A DNA stretch of 64,000 nt from the NCBI GenBank assembly GCA_030427805.1, contig JAUICP010000001.1:1146555-1210554 (forward strand), read 5' to 3'. Below the pieces are notes generated by a model that worked only from the letters and a program-made list of their open reading frames with translations, was not told the DNA's origin and searched no databases. A program made the position numbers and the translations under genes. Below are positions 1 to 7,997 of this stretch, piece after piece; positions within the stretch are counted from its first letter, which is position 1, and each line of letters starts with the position of its first letter. Source of the DNA: Bdellovibrionia bacterium (GTDB lineage: Bacteria > Bdellovibrionota > Bdellovibrionia > Bdellovibrionales > JAGQZY01).

Positions 1-1
1 T

Positions 2-1276
2 GAAAAGACGCAGATTCAGTCTGAGATTGTCCTTCCAAGTGACCTCGAATTAATTGCTAAAATTGATAAGGATTGTGCAGATTCTTTGTCAGAAGGTTCC
101 TTGAGTCGTGATCTTTTAGAAAAGGGCGAAGCCTTCCCGAACCTCAGAAAAGAAACAATCAGTTTTTTCTTAAATGATCCAATGAGCCTCGAAGAGCTCT
201 CCGGCGAAATGGATGAAGATCCATGTATTCTTGTGGTTTCTGAACAACAGCAAGTGCAAAAGACAGCGATCTCTGGAAGTAATGATCGCGATATTAATCG
301 CCAGTCCCACCTCGATCAAATCGGGTTTTATGGGGCGACAAATAAACTATTGGAAAGCGACGTTATCGATACTGAGATTGTCATCGCAGTCGTCGACACA
401 GGTGTCGACTACGGTCACGACGAACTGAGAAGTCAAATGTGGGAAGATCCTGATACGGGCGTCTATGGGCAAGATTTTCACAATGGAGATTTTGACCCCA
501 TGGATGACAATGGTCACGGTACCCACGTAGCAGGTCTTGCCGCTGCGACCTACAAAAATGGAACCGGAGGCTCTGGAGCGATGGGAAGATATGGTCGAAT
601 CATGGCCATTAAATCACTCGATAACTTCGGTGGTGGCAGCATTCAAAATGTTGTCAACGGTATCGATTACGCGATTCAAAACAATGCCGATATCATCAAT
701 ATGTCATTGGGAGCGGCGGCCAAGAGTGCAAGCCTTGAAGCTTCGGTGCGAGATGCCATCAGTCGAGGAATTGTCGTGGTTTCTGCTTCCGGAAACTCTG
801 GTGTTCCCCTTAACGATACTAACTTTTTTGCACCAGCCGGTTACGCCGCCGGAATCTCGGGACTTATTTCTGTAGGTTCCATCGATGTGAATAACGGTCG
901 TATTTCAAGCTTTTCAAACTATGGTGCTTCCACTGTAGAAATTGCCGCACCGGGATCCATTGATTCCTATGTCAATGAGCCTGTCGGTTTGTGGTCAACA
1001 GTTCCACGAGCCTTGGTATCGGGCCCAGCCTACAGTGAACTCAATGGAACATCGATGGCAACACCTCTCGTGTCTGGTTCGATTGGCCTACTTATCGCTG
1101 CCTTAAAATCTAATGGAATTTCCTATACTCCATCAGAGGTGGAGGCGGCTCTCCTTGCATCGGCGAACACAAGTAGTGCGCTCAGCGACTACATTGCTGG
1201 TGGTCGGAGCTTGAATTCTGATCGACTGGCTCAAGTCGCTCTAAATGCTATTGCCTCGGGGTCTCTGTGCCGTTAG
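2..1276 (+). CDS. S8 family serine peptidase (subtilase), 5' end outside window
   Basis: Secreted-type subtilisin-like endopeptidase. The reading frame is open to the first bases of the window, so the true start lies upstream; a TTG at 86 is only the first possible start inside the window. Counting from that TTG, the catalytic triad is clear: Asp104 in VVDTGVD, His144 in DNGHGTHVAG, and Ser in LNGTSMATP. The roughly 95 residues before the Asp look like a propeptide/linker (it contains ILVVSEQQQVQ). The protein ends soon after the peptidase domain, with no C-terminal sorting domain. hutI follows 25 bases later on the same strand. The family call is secure; substrate and signal peptide cannot be seen. 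Confidence 0.93.
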   Translation, partial: EKTQIQSEIVLPSDLELIAKIDKDCADSLSEGSLSRDLLEKGEAFPNLRKETISFFLNDPMSLEELSGEMDEDPCILVVSEQQQVQKTAISGSNDRDINRQSHLDQIGFYGATNKLLESDVIDTEIVIAVVDTGVDYGHDELRSQMWEDPDTGVYGQDFHNGDFDPMDDNGHGTHVAGLAAATYKNGTGGSGAMGRYGRIMAIKSLDNFGGGSIQNVVNGIDYAIQNNADIINMSLGAAAKSASLEASVRDAISRGIVVVSASGNSGVPLNDTNFFAPAGYAAGISGLISVGSIDVNNGRISSFSNYGASTVEIAAPGSIDSYVNEPVGLWSTVPRALVSGPAYSELNGTSMATPLVSGSIGLLIAALKSNGISYTPSEVEAALLASANTSSALSDYIAGGRSLNSDRLAQVALNAIASGSLCR

Positions 1277-1283
1277 ATTAGAA

Positions 1284-1296
1284 CCCTAAGTTAGGG
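1284..1296 (+). promoter_or_regulatory. Palindrome overlapping the hutI ribosome binding site
   Basis: CCCTAA-G-TTAGGG is a perfect 6-bp inverted repeat between the protease stop and the hutI start. Its right arm supplies the AGGGA that is the only Shine-Dalgarno-like sequence for the ATG at 1302. In RNA, CCCT could pair with AGGG over a 5-base loop and hide the ribosome site, or the DNA palindrome may be a protein site. Function is inferred. Confidence 0.3.
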
Positions 1297-1301
1297 ATTC
1301 T

Positions 1302-2531
1302 ATGGCCAGCAAAAAACTATTCACAAATATCAAATCGGTAATGAGCTTAAAGGCTGCTGCTAAAAAAGCGGGACGCAAAATTAATGAGTCGGATCTCAGT
1401 TTTATCAATTCGGCAGCAATTGTCGTTGATCATGGTAAGATCGAGTGGATCGGCAGGGAGTCGTCTCTTCCTAAAAAGTATAAAACGATTCAGAAGATCG
1501 ACCTTAAAGGCCAGTATGTTTTTCCCTCGTTTATTGAGTGCCACACGCACAGTGTTTTTGCGGGGCAAAGAAGTGATGAATTCGAGATGCGACTTCGGGG
1601 GAGGAGCTACCAGGAGATTGGAAAAAAGGGTGGAGGAATCCTGTCTACGGTGCGCGCAACTCGAAAGGCCTCAAAGTCGCAGCTGCAAGAGCTTTTGGCT
1701 GAGCGAATGGAGAAGTTCATTCGTCAAGGAGTGAGTCTTGTTGAGATTAAAAGCGGATACGGACTCAATAGAAAAACAGAAGAAAAAATGCTCGAGGTTG
1801 CGAGCTCCTATAAAAAGATTAAGACCCTTCCCACTTATCTGGGGCCCCACGCCTTTCCTGAAAAATCAGATAGAAAAAAGTACTTTGCTTCAGTGGTTTC
1901 TGACCTTAAAAGAGTTAAAGAAAACGGATTGGCCACACGTTGTGATATTTTTATTGAAAAGAATTATTTTAGTCTTCAGCAAGGTCGCGAATATTGTGAA
2001 TTGGCTAAGGATTTAGGTTTTGATATTACCATCCATGCTGATCAACTATCGCGAACGGGAGCCTCTCGATTGGCAATTGAAATGGGAGCCCTGTCCGCGG
2101 ACCACGTCATTGAGTTAAGCACTGCCGACAAGCAAAGGTTGGCTCAATCGGAAGTGACGGCTGTACTTTTGCCGGCTGCAGACTTCTATCTGGATTGTGC
2201 CTATCCCGATGCCGAAGAATTGTCGGCTTTAGGAGGGCGGGTCGCATTGGCAACGGATTTTAATCCCGGAAGTTCGCCGACCCAGGACCTTGCCTTTGTC
2301 GGACTCCTTGCCCGTAAGAAAATGAAAATGAGTTTGGCTGAAGTTTGGGTCGCCTATACTCTAAATGCAGCCTATGCACTTGGTGTTCAAGAGAGCCAAG
2401 GCAGTCTGGAAATTGGCAAAGAAGCAAACTTTTTTGTGTCAGGAAATGATTGGACTCACTTCTTTTACGAGGTGGGTTATACCCCAGTTCGACAGTCTTT
2501 TTATAAGGCACGTTCTATTTTTAAAACCTAA
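1302..2531 (+). CDS. hutI: Imidazolonepropionase
   Basis: Amidohydrolase of histidine degradation that hydrolyses 4-imidazolone-5-propanoate to N-formimino-L-glutamate (EC 3.5.2.7), cytoplasmic. It has 409 aa, normal for HutI. The metal-binding HxH is at H81/H83 (FIECHTHSVFAG), followed by the family stretch EFEMRLRGRSYQEI and GGGILSTVRATR. Further ligand regions are TIHADQ, SADH and the late ATDFNPGSSPT loop. The ATG at 1302 has AGGGA five bases upstream. No hutH, hutU or hutG is adjacent, so the rest of the pathway must lie elsewhere or be missing. Confidence 0.95.
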   Translation: MASKKLFTNIKSVMSLKAAAKKAGRKINESDLSFINSAAIVVDHGKIEWIGRESSLPKKYKTIQKIDLKGQYVFPSFIECHTHSVFAGQRSDEFEMRLRGRSYQEIGKKGGGILSTVRATRKASKSQLQELLAERMEKFIRQGVSLVEIKSGYGLNRKTEEKMLEVASSYKKIKTLPTYLGPHAFPEKSDRKKYFASVVSDLKRVKENGLATRCDIFIEKNYFSLQQGREYCELAKDLGFDITIHADQLSRTGASRLAIEMGALSADHVIELSTADKQRLAQSEVTAVLLPAADFYLDCAYPDAEELSALGGRVALATDFNPGSSPTQDLAFVGLLARKKMKMSLAEVWVAYTLNAAYALGVQESQGSLEIGKEANFFVSGNDWTHFFYEVGYTPVRQSFYKARSIFKT

Positions 2532-2553
2532 GTATAGGTCCCAAGGAAATTAT

Positions 2554-2574
2554 TGAAATTAATGATAAATTTCA
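2554..2574. promoter_or_regulatory. AT-rich inverted repeat upstream of the 2644 gene
   Basis: TGAAATT, seven bases, then AATTTCA: a perfect 7-bp inverted repeat about 70 bases before the start of the next gene. Size and composition resemble a dimeric regulator site (a Fur-like site is one possibility), but no regulator can be assigned. Confidence 0.25.
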
Positions 2575-2643
2575 TTGCATCATGCCTCTACCCATGACTA
2601 GTCTTGAAAGTGACACATCAGGATGTGAGTCAATGGAGGGATT

Positions 2644-3054
2644 ATGACGTCAACGGAGATGACCGGAATACCAATTACCCAAACTTCTTACTATTCACCG
2701 GCACTGAATGCCGCCATCTTCGATGGACCATTGAGACTTTACTTCTCTCAATATCACGAATCAGAAGCCCTCAAAATTTACTTTCAAATTCAAGAGCGGA
2801 TCACCGAATGGAAAAGCTTTATTCGCAATGATCTCAAGGACAGGGGCATTAACATTTACTTGATGCTTTACCCTGACTCCGAAAGCTTCGAGATGTGTTT
2901 TTCACCCCAGCAAGAAAAATTTGCTGTTCAAATGCAGGGTATGGATAAAGTGCTCGGCGTTCGCGGCGGTCTCCAAAATGAGGACTACTCGAGTTTACTA
3001 AGTATTTTTAGGGATTTAGTAAAGTCTCCGGCGATCTTAGAGGCCCACGCATAA
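2644..3054 (+). CDS. Hypothetical protein, 136 aa
   Basis: I do not recognise a family. The ATG at 2644 is supported by GGAGGG a few bases upstream. The protein has no signal peptide or membrane segment and should be cytoplasmic. It is a mixed alpha/beta sequence with an amphipathic stretch (ALKIYFQIQERITEWKSF), a beta-like INIYLMLYPD, and the ending SPAILEAHA. It lies between hutI and a pilin-like peptide and may share a transcript with the latter. Confidence 0.7.
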   Translation: MTSTEMTGIPITQTSYYSPALNAAIFDGPLRLYFSQYHESEALKIYFQIQERITEWKSFIRNDLKDRGINIYLMLYPDSESFEMCFSPQQEKFAVQMQGMDKVLGVRGGLQNEDYSSLLSIFRDLVKSPAILEAHA

Positions 3055-3119
3055 TTATTTGAATCTCATTATGAGAGTTCCGATAAGACCTTATGGGATT
3101 GCGTAGGAACAATTTTGAA

Positions 3120-3308
3120 ATGCAAAAAGAAGAGTCGGGGCAAGTCGTCGTCGAATACATCCTTCTTTTGGTAATCGCAGTAAGTATCTCGGCCATTATT
3201 TCCACATCCGTTGTTGGTAGAAACCAAGATAGCCCCGGGTTTTTGACAAAGGCGTGGAGCGGGCTCATTCAATTCGTCGCAACGGACCAGACCGACGATA
3301 CCAACTAA
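3120..3308 (+). CDS. Flp/type IVb pilin-like small protein, 62 aa
   Basis: Short protein with a type IV prepilin-like N-terminus: a charged leader MQKEESG, then QVVVEYILLLVIAVSISAII, a single hydrophobic helix with Glu at about position 5 after the Gly. That is the arrangement prepilin peptidases recognise in Flp pilins and TadE-like proteins. A start at 3093 is also open, but the ATG at 3120 has TAGGAA at good spacing and gives a normal leader. No tad/flp assembly genes are nearby, so it is an orphan pilin or pseudopilin. The C-terminus is short and acidic (DQTDDTN). Confidence 0.65.
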   Translation: MQKEESGQVVVEYILLLVIAVSISAIISTSVVGRNQDSPGFLTKAWSGLIQFVATDQTDDTN

Positions 3309-3337
3309 CCCTTTTCTATAATAATTCTTTAGTTCAA

Positions 3338-4123
3338 TTAAAAATAGATGGAGTCTCTCGAGGCGATTTCTTTTGAAAGTACGGCCTGCATTTCTTCTCG
3401 AACTTCCGATGCTAAGTCCACGACCAGTTCACGATCTTTTGCCGATTCTGGTCCGTAGGGGAGGTGAATTGGTTTTAAAAAAATAATTTTCCATTTAGCG
3501 GGAAGGGGAATGATATTGAGAGGGAGAGGTAAAACGGCACCGGGTAGAAACTTTCTGAGTTTCAAACGCGCCAAATTAATATGAGTTTCTTCAGCTCCAA
3601 TAATTAGTGTCGGAACAATGGGGCAGTTATTGAGAAGGGCCATACGAATAAAGCCTCTTCGAAATTTCTGCAGATGATAGCGATCGAGGGTTGGTTTAAA
3701 ATTTCCATACTCTCCTTCGGGAAAAATGACGACCATGCCATCCTGTTGTAAGCAGGTGTTTCCCGTGCGGAGTTTAGCCTCAACAAAGCCCATGTTTTCC
3801 ATAATGTGACCTACGGTTTTATTGGCAAACCACAAGTGGTGGGTCAAAACCTGGGGAAGCTGATTGCGCTTCTCTCTCAATATATTTGCCAAAATGACGG
3901 CGTCAAAACCAGAAAAGCCCGAATGATTGGGAGTAATTAAGACTCGGCCTGAATCGGGAACATTTTCTAATCCCTGAACTTCGAGGCGAAAATACTTCTT
4001 TAGCACTTCTACTAAATAATCAGATGCACCGATTAAATTGATTCGATCCTTGTCCAATTCACTAAAACTTTTTAGGCTATTTTGCAGAAGTTGAAAAAAC
4101 AGACTCATATAAATATTAAACAC
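3338..4123 (-). CDS. Lysophospholipid acyltransferase-like protein (MGAT-like LPLAT)
   Basis: Glycerolipid acyltransferase of the LPLAT superfamily, expected to move an acyl chain to a lysolipid or acylglycerol at the membrane. Catalytic motif I is NHSGFSGFD (N66-H67...D74), with six residues between His and Asp as in MGAT-like members, not the HX4D of PlsC. FPEGEYG at 134-140 is the acceptor-binding motif. The longest start is a GTG at 4123 with AGGGA upstream; an ATG at 4108 is the alternative. The gene is divergent from glpK with only 14 bases between starts. Substrate is unknown. Confidence 0.8.
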   Translation of the reverse strand: MFNIYMSLFFQLLQNSLKSFSELDKDRINLIGASDYLVEVLKKYFRLEVQGLENVPDSGRVLITPNHSGFSGFDAVILANILREKRNQLPQVLTHHLWFANKTVGHIMENMGFVEAKLRTGNTCLQQDGMVVIFPEGEYGNFKPTLDRYHLQKFRRGFIRMALLNNCPIVPTLIIGAEETHINLARLKLRKFLPGAVLPLPLNIIPLPAKWKIIFLKPIHLPYGPESAKDRELVVDLASEVREEMQAVLSKEIASRDSIYF

Positions 4124-4137
4124 TTTAAGAGGTCCCT

Positions 4138-5640
4138 ATGTCTAACTATGTTCTATCTATTGACCAAGGTACTACCGGAACGAGGGTTTGCGTTGTTGAT
4201 CAAAAAGGGCAGATCGTAGCTGGGGCCTACTCTGAGTTTAAGCAGTATTACCCAAAGGCAGGATGGGTTGAACACGACCCCGAGGAAATTTGGCAAACCG
4301 TATTATCTGGGATTAAGTTGTGCCTAGAAGATCAAAGTATTCGACTCGCTCAAATTGTAGGCGTCGGCATTACAAATCAAAGGGAGACGACCGTTGTCTG
4401 GGATAAGAAAACGGGTCGTCCGATTGGTCGGGCCATCGTTTGGCAGTGCCGCAGGACTCAAGAAATCTGCGATAAACTCAAGGCGAAAGAAGGTGTAGAG
4501 CGGATCGTAAAAAGAAAGACGGGCTTAGTCATCGACCCCTATTTTTCTGGAACTAAAATTCGCTGGATTTTAGATCAAGACTCCGGTTTGCGAAAGCGAG
4601 CTAAAAGCGGAGAGATCGCTTTTGGCACCATCGATTCCTACTTAGTTTGGAAGCTCAGTGGTGGCAAAGATCACATCATCGAAGTCTCCAATGCCTCGAG
4701 GACCTTACTTCTCGATATAAAAAAGGGGCAATGGGACGACGATTTGTTGAAAATCTTTAAGGTTCCCAAAGAGATGTTACCTCGGGTTTGCCCGTCCAGT
4801 GGCCCACTTTCTCAGGTGTTTGGTGTTCCAGGCCTTCACAATGGTACCCCCATCAGCGGTATCGCCGGTGACCAGCAAGCAGCACTCTTTGGTCAAACAG
4901 CTTTTAAAACAGGTGATGCAAAAGTGACCTATGGAACGGGAAGCTTTTTACTAATGAACTCCGGTAAAACTCCCCTTCGTTCTAAGTCAGGTTTGCTTTC
5001 TACAATTGCTTGGCAGCTCGGAGATGATCGAAACTTAACCTACGCCCTAGAAGGTGGTGCTTTTATTTGTGGAGCCGCCGTTCAGTGGCTTCGAGATGAA
5101 TTAAAAATCATCGAATCCAGTTCTGAGGTAGAAGCCCTCGCATCGAGTGTTGAAACCACAGAAGGCGTTCAGTTTCTACCAGCATTTGTCGGCCTTGGTG
5201 CTCCCCATTGGAATCCACGAGTCAGGGGAATGATTACAGGATTAACTCGAGGTTCGGGGAGAGCCCATATTGCGAGGGCTTGCCTTGAAGCCATGGCCCT
5301 GCAGAACGTCGACATTTTACTCGCCATGAAAAAAGACCTGGGTAAACCACTTCGCAAAATTCGTGTGGATGGTGGGGCTTCGGCTAATTCACTATTGATG
5401 CAGATTCAAGCGGACCTTTTAGGTATGGCTATTGAAAGACCTGTCTCGGTTGAGTCGACCGTTCTTGGAGCCGCCTATCTTGCCGGATTGGGAACTGGCT
5501 TCTGGAAGAGCCAATCTGAAATTTCAGAACTCTGGAAAAGGGATCAGGAGTTTCGTGCTCAAATGAAAAAGAAAGAAAGAGATTCCCATCTCAAACGGTG
5601 GAGCCACTTGGTAAAACTGAGTCAAAGGTTACTCGTATAA
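4138..5640 (+). CDS. glpK: Glycerol kinase
   Basis: ATP-dependent phosphorylation of glycerol to sn-glycerol 3-phosphate (EC 2.7.1.30), cytoplasmic. It has 500 aa, the usual GlpK length. The FGGY-family N-terminus SIDQGTTGTRV holds the phosphate-binding loop. WVEHDPEEIW, VGVGITNQRETTVVWDK, GIAGDQQAALFGQ, KVTYGTGSFLLMN and RVDGGASANSLLMQ are classic GlpK blocks. AAGAGG precedes the ATG. No glpF or glpD is adjacent. Divergence from an acyltransferase fits a role in supplying glycerol 3-phosphate for lipid synthesis. Confidence 0.97.
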   Translation: MSNYVLSIDQGTTGTRVCVVDQKGQIVAGAYSEFKQYYPKAGWVEHDPEEIWQTVLSGIKLCLEDQSIRLAQIVGVGITNQRETTVVWDKKTGRPIGRAIVWQCRRTQEICDKLKAKEGVERIVKRKTGLVIDPYFSGTKIRWILDQDSGLRKRAKSGEIAFGTIDSYLVWKLSGGKDHIIEVSNASRTLLLDIKKGQWDDDLLKIFKVPKEMLPRVCPSSGPLSQVFGVPGLHNGTPISGIAGDQQAALFGQTAFKTGDAKVTYGTGSFLLMNSGKTPLRSKSGLLSTIAWQLGDDRNLTYALEGGAFICGAAVQWLRDELKIIESSSEVEALASSVETTEGVQFLPAFVGLGAPHWNPRVRGMITGLTRGSGRAHIARACLEAMALQNVDILLAMKKDLGKPLRKIRVDGGASANSLLMQIQADLLGMAIERPVSVESTVLGAAYLAGLGTGFWKSQSEISELWKRDQEFRAQMKKKERDSHLKRWSHLVKLSQRLLV

Positions 5641-5642
5641 GG

Positions 5643-5699
5643 TTTTGACGTATCAAAATGAGAAATTCCAAGTGTCGAATTATTGGTCGAAAATAATTC
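5643..5699. promoter_or_regulatory. Two inverted repeats after glpK
   Basis: TTTTGA-CGTA-TCAAAA (5643-5658) lies right after the glpK stop. GAATTATT, seven bases, AATAATTC (5677-5699) is a perfect 8-bp hairpin. Neither is followed by a T-run, so they are not classical terminators. They may be operator sites or 3'-end structures. A further palindrome GACTTAAGTC sits at 5740-5749, about 77 bases before the next likely start. Confidence 0.3.
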
Positions 5700-5825
5700 C
5701 CACCACAAATCGGTACCTTAGAAGATTTTTTTCAACAAGGACTTAAGTCTAGAGCCCAGCTGTCGATAAATATTATGGGTATTTTAGGGAAAAAGTCGCA
5801 AGGTTCCGATCGGTTGGGAGCTCAA

Positions 5826-7094
5826 ATGTTATCTTCTGTTCAAAAAGCATTGTTGTTCGTTGCAGCGACTTTGATTCTTATTTTCTTTCAAAACTGTGGT
5901 CCCGCTGGATTTGAACCAGTTGATGGACTGAATCTCGGTTTACAGCAACAATTAGATTTACCCTCGGAAGAACCAACTCCGGATCCCACGCCATTAGAAG
6001 TGGCTGAAGAATATGCGACCCTAGACAGTTTTAATGATGCTTTTCCTGCGGGTGACTTTGTAGACGATTGTCTCACTGACGATAACTACAATGCCTGTCT
6101 TGTTTATAAAGATCCCGTTTCGGCAAACAATGGACCATTTGCAGTCCCTTTGAATCGAGCGAACTCGACACCTCAAGTTGAACTGAGAATTTTTAACTAC
6201 GGAATTAATCTTCCTGAAGATGGTCAATTAACAAATGCCCACTACACCATTGTCAATCCAACCGGAACCGTCACCGAGGCCAAGGCCGATGGCTCTTGGA
6301 AGTATAGTTTCGCCGGAGATACCAATCATGATGTGGGACAGATCAATGCCTTCTACTGGCTCAATCGTCAAATTACATACATGAAAGAACGCACGGGACG
6401 ATTCTATGCTGAAAACCGTGATATAACAGTCTTTGCCTACGATGATATTAACGCCAACGCTTATTGGAGTTTTGTCGATCAAGAGATTCACATGGGATAT
6501 GCTCCTGATGATCCCGATGGTGATTTATCGGTCGATGTTTCTGTTCTGGCTCATGAAGCGGGTCACGGAAATGTTTACTGGGGAACCAGACAGCAAGTTC
6601 GAGGTTCAGAACTCTGCCAGGCCGGAAATCCCAATTCGGGTCCGTGTTGCCCGGATGCAGACGGTTGCTATGATGCTATGAATGAGGCTATCGGTGATAT
6701 TCATAGCTTTATCCTCTTCAATGATTTACCACCGGCAATTGGTTTGTACTTTTTTAATGATACCGACGGTTTAAGAGACCCGGCGATCGTTCAAGATAAC
6801 AACTTAACGGCTCAGCAAGTCGCCGATGCAGCTGGAAGAAGAATTCACAATACAGGGCTAACCTATAGTTCAGTCTGGTATGAGATTTGGGCCAAGTACA
6901 AAGCCCAGGGCAATGAAAAGGTCATCGAAGAAATATTTACTGAGCACATCGCTGCCCTCGATGCTAATGACAATTTCACGAGCGCTTTCGACATTATAGA
7001 GACGGTGACTCCCGTGGTTGATCCCGTCAATGCGGCGCAAATTATTCAAGATTTTCAGGCAGAGTACGATCGGTTAGTTATAACTCGAAACTAA
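5826..7094 (+). CDS. Thermolysin/fungalysin-like metallopeptidase lipoprotein (no prodomain)
   Basis: Probable lipid-anchored zinc metallopeptidase of the gluzincin type (M4/M36-like). The zinc site reads VLAHEAGHG, with a third ligand in DAMNEAIGDIHS, equivalent to thermolysin GAINEAISD. Upstream, NHDVGQINAFYWLNRQITYM matches the helix before the active site in this fold. Start at 5826 is chosen because GGGAG precedes it and it gives a 23-residue signal ending in FFQNC, an unusual lipobox; an in-frame ATG at 5775 has no such site. A cysteine cluster (CQAG...CCPD...C) is inserted between the zinc ligands. The FTP/PepSY propeptide normal for M4/M36 is absent here and appears in the next gene. 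Confidence 0.75.
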   Translation: MLSSVQKALLFVAATLILIFFQNCGPAGFEPVDGLNLGLQQQLDLPSEEPTPDPTPLEVAEEYATLDSFNDAFPAGDFVDDCLTDDNYNACLVYKDPVSANNGPFAVPLNRANSTPQVELRIFNYGINLPEDGQLTNAHYTIVNPTGTVTEAKADGSWKYSFAGDTNHDVGQINAFYWLNRQITYMKERTGRFYAENRDITVFAYDDINANAYWSFVDQEIHMGYAPDDPDGDLSVDVSVLAHEAGHGNVYWGTRQQVRGSELCQAGNPNSGPCCPDADGCYDAMNEAIGDIHSFILFNDLPPAIGLYFFNDTDGLRDPAIVQDNNLTAQQVADAAGRRIHNTGLTYSSVWYEIWAKYKAQGNEKVIEEIFTEHIAALDANDNFTSAFDIIETVTPVVDPVNAAQIIQDFQAEYDRLVITRN

Positions 7095-7961
7095 TTGGAT
7101 TTTCTAGTGTTTCAAAAGAAGTTCTCCAGATATTTAGTCTGGGCCCTGGCATTTTGTCTTGGTTTTGTCTTTAAGTTTTTACTTGATGAGGGCACTTCTC
7201 ACTTCAATTTTTCAGCTGACCAAGAAGTTAAGCGCTCCCACTATTCGTCAACAGATTCGCAAAAAAGCGAGGATGATCCATCTGAGAAGGAGGATCTCGC
7301 TCGAAGCGATCAGAAGCCCCAGCAGTCCCGTCAGCCGGCCGCCAGTCAAAGTCCATCTAACAAGCCTGGTACGATTCCCAATCGCTTACTGGCCTATTTA
7401 GAAGCCCACGGCACCGGAAAATGGAAGGCGCGAGCTAACCCCAAAGGAGAGCTGTATCGCTTTACAGGTGGTCGCATTGAAGGTGTCGGCCGTTCAAAAG
7501 AGAAGCTCACAGAATTCGTCGGTGGATTCGCCGAAACCATGGGAATTCCCAGTAATCAAGTTTTGCAAAAAATAGAGTCTGACGAATTGCGATCATCAAA
7601 AATATTCGATGCCCTTCAAACTTATGAGGGGATGGATGTCTTTCAGTCGTGGTTGCGTTTAATGACTGATAAACGCACGGGTGAGGCCTATCTTGTGAAT
7701 AACAAATTGAAAATTCTCGAGCCAGACATCAATACCCAAGTTAATTTCAACAGGGATGATGCTTATGATGTTTTAACTCGCCATTTTGGTGACGAGTTTA
7801 AAAAGGTAAAAAGAGATTGGGGCCCGGTGGTTTGGGCTGATTCCAGTCCGCACCAACTTGCGTTTGTATTTATCGTACAAACTTCAAAATCAACCTACCG
7901 TAGTGTCGTTGGAGCTTCGAGCGAAAAGGTTCTCATCAGCGAACAACTGCCCATGCATTGA
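7095..7961 (+). CDS. Stand-alone FTP/PepSY-like propeptide protein
   Basis: Protein of 288 aa starting with TTG directly at the TAA of the metallopeptidase gene, which implies translational coupling. An N-terminal hydrophobic segment (YLVWALAFCLGFVFKFLL) is a signal anchor, followed by a charged Ser/Pro/Gln-rich linker to about residue 95. The C-terminal two thirds resemble thermolysin/fungalysin propeptides: FALQTYEGMDVF-like and WLRLMTDKRTGEAYLVNN correspond to the FTP pattern (YxGIPVxG...G.VxxxxN), and TQVNFNRDDAYDVL to a following PepSY-type unit. No catalytic motif is visible. Inferred role: foldase or inhibitor for the peptidase encoded just upstream. Confidence 0.6.
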   Translation: MDFLVFQKKFSRYLVWALAFCLGFVFKFLLDEGTSHFNFSADQEVKRSHYSSTDSQKSEDDPSEKEDLARSDQKPQQSRQPAASQSPSNKPGTIPNRLLAYLEAHGTGKWKARANPKGELYRFTGGRIEGVGRSKEKLTEFVGGFAETMGIPSNQVLQKIESDELRSSKIFDALQTYEGMDVFQSWLRLMTDKRTGEAYLVNNKLKILEPDINTQVNFNRDDAYDVLTRHFGDEFKKVKRDWGPVVWADSSPHQLAFVFIVQTSKSTYRSVVGASSEKVLISEQLPMH

Positions 7962-7997
7962 TTAAAACTTCACATTATAGACTTTACGATTTTGGTT

